Assembly: GCA_040903745.1 (NCBI GenBank)
Contig: JBBDUV010000059.1
Coordinates: 1 to 6,311 of the forward strand
DNA: 6,311 bases
Source: M55B112 sp040903745
GTDB lineage: Bacteria; Bacteroidota; Bacteroidia; Bacteroidales; GCA-2748055
Direction of reading: 5' to 3'
Shown: positions 1 through 5,541 of the stretch, one piece after another
Layout of the letters: every line of letters begins with the position of its first letter
Numbering within the stretch: position 1 is the stretch's first letter
The notes under the pieces: generated by a model
What the model was told of the DNA's origin: nothing
Seen by the model: the letters and a program-made list of their open reading frames with translations, nothing else
Database searches by the model: none
Program-made: the position numbers and the translations under genes

Positions 1-193
1 GATTAGTAAAATTTTAGGGGGCTTCTCTTTACATAATCATTTTGTTAGCATAATGAACGCCCGTGTGAGTATGGAGATAGCCGGGGAGGTTGGGGAGCGT
101 GTGGCACCACTGCTGGGCTGGTCGTCAGGACAGAAAAGGGCTGAAGTAGAGGCTTTTATAAAAGTTATAAAAAATTATTTGTTATATCAATAA
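1..193 (+). pseudogene. 3' remnant of a glycerol-3-phosphate dehydrogenase-like gene
   Basis: The frame from 2 to the TAA at 191-193 is open to the window edge. From about position 50 it reads IMNARVSMEIAGEVGERV, then LLGW and a charged helix ending KNYLLYQ. This resembles the C-terminal helical domain (DAO_C) of FAD-dependent glycerol-3-phosphate dehydrogenase, where an 'NARAS.E.AP.VA..MA.ELGW' pattern is usual. The 16 residues before it do not fit. The next frame (from 3) instead reads LVK, a stop, then GASLY, which would fit the conserved stretch before NAR. The two frames join if 17 nt between two ATAAT copies (33-37 and 50-54) are removed. I therefore infer a frameshifted, decayed gene. 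The alternative is an unrelated intact C-terminus whose start lies outside the window. The family call rests on memory of the motif and is moderate. Confidence 0.5.
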
Positions 194-220
194 TTGATAT
201 TTAATGTCAATTATTGATAT
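184..220. repeat. A+T-rich inverted repeat overlapping a stop codon
   Basis: ATATCAATAATTGA (184-197) is followed after 9 nt by its exact reverse complement TCAATTATTGATAT (207-220), giving a 14-bp stem. Each arm is itself nearly a palindrome around one central base (TATCAAT-A-ATTGATA). The TAA of the upstream relic lies inside the left arm. There is no T-run after the right arm, so this is not a classical intrinsic terminator. It could be a 3'-end stability hairpin or a regulator site for the operon downstream. Confidence 0.6.
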
Positions 221-476
221 GCACTGCTCTGGATAAAGCTATTTCGATCATAATTATATATCTTAAGAATTCATGGTAGAATAATTTACGAATACCTGTC
301 CATGGAAAAATGGATAATTGTTTAGGATAATTGTTGGTGGTATTGCCTTTATTTTTGTGTAATTTAGTACATTAAAGCTTTTGTTCTGTGAAAATCGATA
401 AACGACCGGAATTTTTAGAGATTTCGTTTTTCTATTTCAGCATAAATGGTAACATTAGCAAATTAATTCAAATCCT
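221..476. other. Non-coding leader ahead of the dehydrogenase operon
   Basis: No frame here looks like protein on either strand, and the composition is strongly A+T-rich. It holds the weak promoter candidate at 331-357 and a small near-palindrome ATGGTAACAT at 446-455. The 11 nt before the dehydrogenase ATG (ATTCAAATCCT) are A+T-rich with no Shine-Dalgarno sequence, as is usual in Bacteroidota. Confidence 0.5.
331..357 (+). promoter_or_regulatory. Candidate Bacteroidota-type promoter for the catabolic operon
   Basis: TATTTTTG at 350-357 matches the -7 element TAnnTTTG exactly. The nearest -33-like TTG is at 331-333, only 16 nt away, which is shorter than the usual spacing of about 19-20. Transcription would start near 365 and leave a leader of roughly 110 nt. 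In such A+T-rich DNA a chance match to the -7 element is quite possible. Confidence 0.3.
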
Positions 477-1508
477 ATGAAAGCACTGGTTCTCGAGCAG
501 TACAATAAATTTGTTTACAAAGAGGTTGAAGACCCTGTTATTTCGGATAGGGAGGTCCTGGTAAAAGTCAAGGCATGTGGAATTTGCGGTTCTGACATCC
601 ACGGCATGGACGGAAGTACAGGAAGACGACAGCCCCCTGTAATTATGGGGCATGAAGCTTCTGGTGAAATTGTTTCTGCAGGAAAAAATGTGAAGAATTG
701 GAGTGCCGGCGACAGGGTAACTTTTGACTCAACGGTATATCGTTTAGACGATTGGTATACCCTTCAGGGGCTCTACAATCTGAGTGATCATCGACAGGTA
801 ATGGGAGTTTCTGCAGACAATTTCAGGCGGCATGGTGCCTTTGCAGAATATGTAACGCTGCCTGACCATATTCTGTACAAAATTCCGGATGGCGTCTCTT
901 ATGAAGAGGCAGCCATGGTAGAACCTGTAGCAGTGGCGCTCCACGCCATCAAAAAGGGAGCACCTCAGCTGGCTGAAACAGCTGTAGTAGTGGGGGCAGG
1001 AATGATTGGAATCTTTTTGGTAAAGCTGCTTTCAGAATCAGGATTGGCAAATCTTATTGTGCTGGATATAAATGAAAAGAAGTTAGAACAGGCTGCCAGG
1101 GCTGGTGCCAATCTTACTTTTCATCCGGAAGATAAAACGATGATTACAGAGATTTTTAAAAGGACCCACCAGCGGGGAGCGGATCTCTCATTTGAGGCTG
1201 TTGGTATTTCAAGTACCGTTGAAGCCGCAATAAATGTCCTTAGAAAAGGGGGAAGGACAGTCCTGGTCGGCAACATTTCCAAATCTGTTGAATTCCCCCT
1301 TCAGAAGGTGGTTACAAGTGAATTAACTATTTTAAGCAGTTGTGCAATAAGGGGTGAATATGAGGCTGTTCTTAGCCTTATTGAGAATGGGGCGATCAAT
1401 GTTAAAGACCAGATATCTGAAATTGCACCACTTTCGGAGGGTGCAAAATGGTTCAGTCTGCTGCGGCAAAAAAACAATAATCTGAATAAAGTAATTCTTG
1501 TACCATAA
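477..1508 (+). CDS. Zinc-type MDR alcohol/polyol dehydrogenase
   Basis: This 343-residue protein belongs to the medium-chain dehydrogenase/reductase superfamily, on the sorbitol, threonine and L-idonate 5-dehydrogenase side. It is a cytoplasmic enzyme oxidising a secondary hydroxyl with NAD(P). The N-terminal GroES-like domain carries the catalytic zinc site: C37 in CGICGSD (34-40), H59-E60 in GHE, and E149 in MVEP. The Rossmann fold follows with GAGMIG at 173-178 and D197 after the second strand, which favours NAD over NADP. Oddly, the loop that normally holds four structural-zinc cysteines (C-x2-C-x2-C-x7-C) has R89, D92, T95 and S103 at those places. The length is typical and equals that of E. 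coli IdnD. The ATG at 477 puts the usual first strand (MKALVL) at the start. The next gene begins 8 nt after the stop, so they are surely co-transcribed. The exact substrate cannot be read from the sequence. Confidence 0.93.
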   Translation: MKALVLEQYNKFVYKEVEDPVISDREVLVKVKACGICGSDIHGMDGSTGRRQPPVIMGHEASGEIVSAGKNVKNWSAGDRVTFDSTVYRLDDWYTLQGLYNLSDHRQVMGVSADNFRRHGAFAEYVTLPDHILYKIPDGVSYEEAAMVEPVAVALHAIKKGAPQLAETAVVVGAGMIGIFLVKLLSESGLANLIVLDINEKKLEQAARAGANLTFHPEDKTMITEIFKRTHQRGADLSFEAVGISSTVEAAINVLRKGGRTVLVGNISKSVEFPLQKVVTSELTILSSCAIRGEYEAVLSLIENGAINVKDQISEIAPLSEGAKWFSLLRQKNNNLNKVILVP

Positions 1509-1516
1509 CCCGGGAT

Positions 1517-2650
1517 ATGAAAAAATCAGAATTAAACATTGCAATCGCAGGCTGTGGCAAAGTTGCCCATCTTCATGCAAAAGCAATTCTGCAGACGGAG
1601 AATGTTAACCTTACAGCAGCCTGGAGCAGAAATAAGTCGTCCGCACTTAAATTTGCTGAACAATATGGTATTAAAGCCTGCAGCGATATTTCCCTGATGG
1701 TGAAAGAAAACAATATTGATATCGTTATCGTTTGCACCCCCCATCCATTTCATCGTTCCCCGGCGATCTCCGCAGCCAATGCCGGGGCCCATCTGTTGGT
1801 CGAGAAACCGATTTCCTCCACCCTGGAGGATTGTGATATGATGCTTGACGCCTGCAAAAAAAACGGAGTAAAAATCGGCGTTGTTTCTCAGCGCCGCTGG
1901 TATGAACCGGTAAGACGAGTAAAGCAGGCCATTGATGCCGGGAAACTTGACCAGCCTGTATTGGGAACCATTAACATGCTGGGCTGGAGGGATAAGGATT
2001 ATTATGATTCGGATGAGTGGAGGGGTACCTGGGAGATGGAAGGAGGAGGGGTCCTTGTGAATCAGGCCCCCCATCAGTTGGATATACTGCTTTGGTACAT
2101 GGGCGAAATTGATGAGGTTTTTGCCGTCTGGAAGAACCTGAACCACCCCTACATTGAGGTGGAAGATACGGCACTGGCGATAATACGTTTTAAAAGCGGT
2201 GCGTTGGGAAATATCATCGTAAGCAATTCCCAAAAACCCGGTATCTACGGGAAAGTTCACGTGCATGGTAAGAATGGCGCATCTGCAGGCGTTCAGACAG
2301 ATGGGGGAGCGATGTTTATTGCCGGGAAGACAGGAATAGCAGCGCCCCCGGAGAACGATATTTGGAGCATTCCGGGAGAAGAAGATCTGCTTCCCGGGTG
2401 GAAAGAAGAAGATGCTGCTTTCTTTGCCAGCATCGATCCGACAGTCTATTTCATGAAATGCCAGATAAAAGATTTCAGGGATGCAATATTCGAAAACAGG
2501 GATCCACTGGTCACCGGTAATTTTGGAAGAAAAACGGTTGAACTATTTACAGCCATTTATCGCTCACAGAGAGACAGGATATGGATAAAATTCCCATTAG
2601 AGCCAGAGAAAGAGAGAGATGATATGGATGGAAGAAAAGTAGATATATAG
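1517..2650 (+). CDS. Gfo/Idh/MocA family oxidoreductase
   Basis: This 377-residue protein is a soluble NAD(P)-dependent sugar or cyclitol oxidoreductase of the Gfo/Idh/MocA family. The Rossmann domain spans about residues 6-125, with the dinucleotide loop AGCGKVA at 11-17, CTPH at 73-76 and the family hallmark EKP at 96-98, whose K97 is a catalytic residue in the family. The C-terminal alpha/beta domain follows, with GGGVLVNQAPHQLD at 176-189. H186 and D189 are the expected active-site positions. The tail after about 360 is short and highly charged. The gene starts 8 nt after the MDR dehydrogenase, and a GntP permease follows after 72 nt, so it probably acts on the same imported sugar acid or polyol, for example as the partner step of an oxidation/reduction (epimerising) pair. 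Glycosidase-type members of this family exist, so plain dehydrogenase activity is likely but not certain. Confidence 0.93.
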   Translation: MKKSELNIAIAGCGKVAHLHAKAILQTENVNLTAAWSRNKSSALKFAEQYGIKACSDISLMVKENNIDIVIVCTPHPFHRSPAISAANAGAHLLVEKPISSTLEDCDMMLDACKKNGVKIGVVSQRRWYEPVRRVKQAIDAGKLDQPVLGTINMLGWRDKDYYDSDEWRGTWEMEGGGVLVNQAPHQLDILLWYMGEIDEVFAVWKNLNHPYIEVEDTALAIIRFKSGALGNIIVSNSQKPGIYGKVHVHGKNGASAGVQTDGGAMFIAGKTGIAAPPENDIWSIPGEEDLLPGWKEEDAAFFASIDPTVYFMKCQIKDFRDAIFENRDPLVTGNFGRKTVELFTAIYRSQRDRIWIKFPLEPEKERDDMDGRKVDI

Positions 2651-2722
2651 AGTCATTATATTGAACGATAGGTACAATTTTGCTTTAGAATACATTCTTT
2701 AAGAGACCAAATTACTTATCAT

Positions 2723-4084
2723 ATGTCTGTACCATACATCCTCGCCATTGTCATTGCTGGAGTTTCCCTCCTTCTTTTTATGGTGCTGAAATTAAAGATC
2801 AGTGCTTTTATCTCCCTGCTTATATCCTCTATTCTTGTTGGGATAATGGCAGGAATGCCATTGGACACCCTGATGAATAGCATCCAGGAGGGAATGGGCG
2901 GCACCCTGGGTTTCGTTGCCATTGTTGTTGGACTGGGAGCTATTTTCGGTCAGATACTGGAAAGTTCCGGCGGAGCTGAATCCCTTGCCCACTATTTGCT
3001 TGGAAAATTTGGTAAAGAGAGGGCATCCTGGGCCATGGTGGTCACCGGTTTTATCGTTGCCATTCCGGTATTTCTGGATGTGGGGCTGATCATTCTCATA
3101 CCCATTATTTATGCATTATCAAGGGATACCAAACGTTCCCTGCTCTATTATGGCATTCCCCTGCTCGCCGGTCTGGCAGTCACCCACAGCTTTATTCCTC
3201 CCACGCCCGGTCCTATTGCAGTTGCAGACATACTGGAGGCCGACCTGGGATGGGTGATATTCTTCGGATTCATTTTAGGTTTCCCGATAGCGGTTATTGC
3301 AGGACCCGTTTTTGGAAAATACATCTCCCGGAAAATAGACATCCAGCCGCCTGAAGAGATCATTCTACCGAGAAAAAGTAACAGCGAAGAACAGCAAGAA
3401 CTACCTTCGTTCCGTTCCATAGCGCTTCTTGTTGCTACCCCTCTCCTGCTTATCCTTCTGAATACCTTTACCTCCGTAGCAGTCGGAAAAGAATTGCTGG
3501 AGAAATCGTTGTTCACAGATGCAATTATATTCATAGGACACCCTTTCAGTGCCCTTATTATTGCAGCATTGATGGCCATCTACTTTTTGGGAATCCGAAG
3601 GGGTAAATCCAGACAGGAGCTTCTTGATTTAAGCACAAAAGCCCTTGGTCCGGCGGGGATTATCATTCTTATAACGGGAGCGGGAGGAGTGCTCAAGCAA
3701 ATACTGGTAGACAGCGGGATTGGAGAAATGATGGCTCAATCCATTGCAGGTTCTTCAATGCCACCGATTTTTCTTGCCTGGCTATTAGCTGCCATTATAA
3801 GGGTAACCCAGGGATCTGCCACCGTGGCAATGATTACTGCAGCAGGAATTATGGCTCCTGTACTGTCTTTCATAAACCCGGGAGCTCCGGAATTGGCATT
3901 GATCGTACTGGCGATTGCCTCCGGAGCTACATTGTTATCGCACGTAAACGACAGTGGTTTCTGGCTGGTTAGCAAGTACTTCGGAATGGATGAGAAGCAG
4001 ACCTTAAGGTCATGGACCGTTATGGAATCAATTATTGCCGTTTGCGGCCTCGGATTCACGCTGCTTGCCAGTCTGTTTGTTTAG
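2723..4084 (+). CDS. GntP-family gluconate/sugar-acid permease
   Basis: This 453-residue integral inner-membrane protein has about a dozen hydrophobic segments and a charged cytoplasmic loop near 203-228. It has the length and hallmarks of the GntP family (gluconate, idonate, serine or glycerate uptake by proton symport): PVFLDVG at 115-121, PPTPGP at 159-164, RVTQGSATV at 361-369 region, and SHVNDSGFW at 406-414. The ATG at 2723 begins directly before the first membrane helix and has no Shine-Dalgarno sequence. It is the last gene of the three-gene unit. The 72-nt gap before it shows no clear promoter, so co-transcription is likely. The terminator-like hairpin at 4246-4289 probably ends the transcript. 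The family call is firm. The substrate is inferred only from the two neighbouring dehydrogenases, which point to an aldonate or keto-sugar acid. Confidence 0.94.
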   Translation: MSVPYILAIVIAGVSLLLFMVLKLKISAFISLLISSILVGIMAGMPLDTLMNSIQEGMGGTLGFVAIVVGLGAIFGQILESSGGAESLAHYLLGKFGKERASWAMVVTGFIVAIPVFLDVGLIILIPIIYALSRDTKRSLLYYGIPLLAGLAVTHSFIPPTPGPIAVADILEADLGWVIFFGFILGFPIAVIAGPVFGKYISRKIDIQPPEEIILPRKSNSEEQQELPSFRSIALLVATPLLLILLNTFTSVAVGKELLEKSLFTDAIIFIGHPFSALIIAALMAIYFLGIRRGKSRQELLDLSTKALGPAGIIILITGAGGVLKQILVDSGIGEMMAQSIAGSSMPPIFLAWLLAAIIRVTQGSATVAMITAAGIMAPVLSFINPGAPELALIVLAIASGATLLSHVNDSGFWLVSKYFGMDEKQTLRSWTVMESIIAVCGLGFTLLASLFV

Positions 4085-4108
4085 TGGTAAAACAGTGGCA
4101 AGAGATGA

Positions 4109-4199
4109 AATATCCAGGACCTGACCTTCCTTGACAATCCTTTTCTCAGGTGGTTTGATCTGCGGATACTAAAGATCGAAACGGCAGGCGGGAGCAGTC
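4109..4199 (+). pseudogene. Fragment of a bacterial PH-domain (bPH_2) gene
   Basis: Just after a TGA at 4106-4108 the frame reads NIQDLTFLDNPFLRWF, then LRILKIETAGGSS. This matches the core of bPH_2 (DUF304/YdbS-YdbT-type) proteins, in which an IQD..-gPl.r..gl..-lkIETAGGs run is characteristic. Only about 30 residues survive. There is no start, no upstream membrane segment and no continuation. The likeness ends at the first base of the repeat at 4200, which suggests the gene was cut there. The family call relies on a short but distinctive motif. Confidence 0.5.
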
Positions 4200-4281
4200 C
4201 TCCCCCAAACAATTCACCTCTCCACACAACCTCTAATTATGCTTCAACCTCCCCTGTATTTGGACAGTAAATAAAGGGAGG
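4200..4281 (+). repeat. Interspersed repeat, copy 1 (inverted relative to 5546-5628)
   Basis: Three blocks are shared with the reverse complement of 5546-5628. The first is CTCCCCCAAAcAATTCA at 4200-4216 (16 of 17 identical). The second is TTCAACCTCCCCTGTA at 4243-4258 (16 of 16). The third is gTAAATAAAGGGAGG at 4267-4281 (14 of 15). The spacers between blocks have nearly equal lengths (26 versus 27 nt, then close to 8-9 nt) but unrelated sequence, the sign of a conserved structured element. Its ends are complementary (CTCCC and GGGAG). This copy lies between the permease operon and the regulator cassette. Confidence 0.7.
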
Positions 4282-4289
4282 TTTTTTTT
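4246..4289 (+). terminator. Intrinsic terminator within repeat copy 1
   Basis: AACCTCCC (4246-4253) pairs with GGGAGGTT (4276-4283), and eight T residues follow the GGGAGG (4282-4289). An inner CTGT/ACAG pair (4254-4257 with 4264-4267) extends the fold. It sits about 160 nt after the permease stop in the right orientation to end the catabolic operon. Confidence 0.65.
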
Positions 4290-4403
4290 ACCCTCAATAT
4301 ATTCTCCATCATTCATAGTGCATTCAAAAAAGGGCAAGTAGTCTTTTGGTAGTAACTTATAACAAAATCAAGTAAGCATGGATAAAATGAACAAACTGCA
4401 AAA

Positions 4404-4435
4404 TTTGGAAATTTCGTTATGATTGCTTAATTTTG
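4404..4435 (+). promoter_or_regulatory. Bacteroidota-type promoter of the DUF4160 cassette
   Basis: TTTG at 4404-4407 is followed after 20 nt by TAATTTTG at 4428-4435. This is a full match to the Bacteroidota -33 TTTG and -7 TAnnTTTG elements at normal spacing. The transcript would start near 4441-4443, about 15 nt ahead of the TTG start codon, giving a very short leader. It is the best promoter in the window. Confidence 0.6.
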
Positions 4436-4454
4436 TTGTCGAATTAGATAACAA
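4433..4454. promoter_or_regulatory. Operator-like palindrome over the -7 element and start site
   Basis: TTGTTGTC (4433-4440) and GATAACAA (4447-4454) flank gAATTa, giving a 22-bp palindrome in which 9 of 11 base pairs are symmetric. It covers the end of the -7 element and the predicted transcription start, where a bound dimer would block RNA polymerase. The XRE-domain protein encoded by the second gene is the obvious candidate binder. That link is inferred. Confidence 0.5.
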
Positions 4455-4457
4455 GAT

Positions 4458-4691
4458 TTGCCAACAATTAAAATTATTGACTCAGTCAAGATTGATATTT
4501 ACTCGAGAGAGCATCCACCCCCTCATTTTCATGCAATATATGCTGAGTATGAGGAGTTAATAGAGATTGATTCATTAATGACTTATGTCGGAAATATTCC
4601 AATAGCCCAGAGAAAAAAGATTACTGATTGGGCTAATGACAATAAAGATTATCTGATGGGTATTTTTAAACAATTAAATCCAAGATTATGA
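4458..4691 (+). CDS. DUF4160 family protein
   Basis: This 77-residue protein has the DUF4160 pattern: an MPTI start, the hallmark PPHFHA at 21-26, an acidic strand region (EYEELIEIDS, 30-39), and a C-terminal helix with W58 in ITDWA. The start is TTG, chosen because it yields the MPTI N-terminus typical of the family and because no ATG gives a complete domain. The biochemical function is not established. Genes of this type often lie next to DUF2442 genes and are suspected toxin-antitoxin partners. Here the stop overlaps the next start as ATGA (4688-4691), so translation is probably coupled. The gene is clearly richer in A+T than the catabolic operon upstream and lies between inverted repeats, which suggests acquisition from elsewhere. 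Family is confident, role is not. Confidence 0.85.
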   Translation: MPTIKIIDSVKIDIYSREHPPPHFHAIYAEYEELIEIDSLMTYVGNIPIAQRKKITDWANDNKDYLMGIFKQLNPRL

Positions 4692-5206
4692 GACAGAAAC
4701 TTAAATTACCCAGGATTATTAAAATTGAGAATATTAATAAATTCAATATTCAATGTATGTTCAATAACGGCGAAAGCAGAATATTGTATTTTAAAAAAAT
4801 ATTCCATGACTGGAATGTTTCCGAGGATGATATAGAATATAAACTACTTGATCTGAAAGAATTTAAAAAAGTCGAATTAAGAAATTTCACCTTATCCTGG
4901 CCAAACATAGGATTAGAGATAAAAGATGAGAACGGCCAAACCGAAAAACATCCTTACGAAATTGGGCCAGATGTTTTATATCAACTTAGCCAGCAGATTG
5001 ATTCCGATGAAACAAGACCTGGAAACATTATAAAATCGGCAAGAGTAAAAGCCGGATTAACTCAGGAACAACTTGCCATGAGAAGTGGGACCACACGGTT
5101 TTATATTTCTCGGATTGAGAACAATAAGACCGATGTGGAGATGTCAACCTTTAGAAAGATTATCGAGGCAGGATTAGGAAAACATTTACGATTGATAATT
5201 GAATAA
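4688..5206 (+). CDS. DUF2442-like protein with C-terminal XRE helix-turn-helix
   Basis: This 172-residue protein has two parts. Residues about 8-103 resemble DUF2442, with a beta-rich NNGESRILYF stretch (26-35), LKEFKKVELRNFTLSW (56-71), PNIGLEI (72-78) and the closing GPDVLYQLS (93-101), although the usual 'WPNGADL' is only partly kept. Residues about 113-172 are a Cro/C1-type DNA-binding domain, with the motif LTQEQLAMRSGTTRFYISRI at 124-143 and a tail (GLGKHLRLIIE) like those of HigA-type antitoxins. The ATG overlaps the DUF4160 stop by four bases, so the two proteins are made together. A natural role is autorepressor, and perhaps neutralising partner of the DUF4160 protein, acting on the palindrome at 4433-4454. 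DNA binding is well supported. The antitoxin idea is inference. Confidence 0.87.
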   Translation: MRQKLKLPRIIKIENINKFNIQCMFNNGESRILYFKKIFHDWNVSEDDIEYKLLDLKEFKKVELRNFTLSWPNIGLEIKDENGQTEKHPYEIGPDVLYQLSQQIDSDETRPGNIIKSARVKAGLTQEQLAMRSGTTRFYISRIENNKTDVEMSTFRKIIEAGLGKHLRLIIE

Positions 5207-5216
5207 TTTACGGATT

Positions 5217-5420
5217 CTAATCGATTAAAGGCCGGTGAGCCCGTCCTTCGTCGACGGTTTCTTTAGTACATACTTCGCAGTATACCACCTTGCGCCACCG
5301 CTGAAGCTAAGGCGGCTCGAGGGGCAGCTTGTAAAACAGCTTCTCCAACTTGCTGACAAGGAACTTTAACCCTCTGGCATTAATAGCAACTTGCTTTTGA
5401 CTGTTGAAATAAATGTGCAT
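5217..5420 (-). pseudogene. Short minus-strand frame with an internal stop, unidentified
   Basis: On the minus strand an ATG at 5420-5418 opens a 37-codon frame (MHIYFNSQKQ..., LKFLVSKLEKLFYKLP) ending at a TAG (5309-5307). The same frame continues after the TAG for 29 more codons (RWRKVVYCEVCTKETVDEGR...) to a second TAG at 5219-5217. The residue pattern looks protein-like and the G+C content is higher than around it. I do not recognise the family. It may be a broken small gene or only a chance opening in G+C-rich DNA. Confidence 0.22.
5241..5262 (+). terminator. Weak terminator candidate after the DUF2442-XRE gene
   Basis: CCGTC (5241-5245) pairs with GACGG (5253-5257) around a 7-nt loop and is followed by TTTCTTT. 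It is 35 nt after the stop at 5206 and in the right orientation. The stem is only five base pairs, so the stronger hairpin at 5542-5582 may be the real end of the transcript. Confidence 0.28.
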
Positions 5421-5541
5421 TTATCAAATTTATTCAGAACCTCCAAGTGGGTATAATGTTTACCCATGCAGGACACACATACGCTGTCATGAAAAAACTT
5501 GTGGACTTGTATAACTAAACTTGACATTAAAAAGTCAGAAA

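Larger units (their letters stand above)
4290..4457. other. Promoter region of the DUF4160 cassette
   Basis: This A+T-rich stretch shows no protein-like frame. It holds the promoter at 4404-4435, the operator-like palindrome at 4433-4454, and an upstream AACAAAAT...TAAGC segment (4361-4377) that is inverted relative to GCTTA-ATTTTGTT at 4425-4437. Confidence 0.5.

Noticed and set aside
446..455. ATGGTAACAT as a GntR/IdnR-type operator upstream of the dehydrogenase operon
   Set aside because: The enterobacterial operator is a longer ATGTTA-N4-TAACAT type palindrome. A ten-base imperfect match in another phylum is not evidence.
1532..2266. A 244-residue open frame on the minus strand
   Set aside because: It lies antisense within the Gfo/Idh/MocA gene, whose protein is well conserved. 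The translation shows no domain pattern.
2651..2722. Independent promoter for the permease, because of TACAATTTTG at 2672-2681
   Set aside because: The spacing between TA and TTTG is wrong for the Bacteroidota -7 element and there is no -33 element at the right distance.
3148..3579. Minus-strand frame of 143 residues
   Set aside because: It is a shadow of the GntP permease, whose membrane helices and motifs are unmistakable in the plus frame.
4119..4151. ACCTGA...TCAGGT inverted repeat as the terminator of the permease operon
   Set aside because: The stem has six base pairs with a 21-nt loop and no T-run. It lies inside the bPH_2-like fragment, and the hairpin at 4246-4289 is far better.
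4085..4457. A CRISPR array or tandem repeat between the permease and the DUF4160 gene
   Set aside because: There are no regularly spaced direct repeats. The C-rich and G-rich stretches belong to one copy of the interspersed repeat.
5407..5518. Plus-strand frame ending GHTYAVMKKLVDLYN, considered as the end of an integrase or transposase
   Set aside because: It is only about 36 residues, overlaps the minus-strand frame and has none of the catalytic residues of a recombinase.
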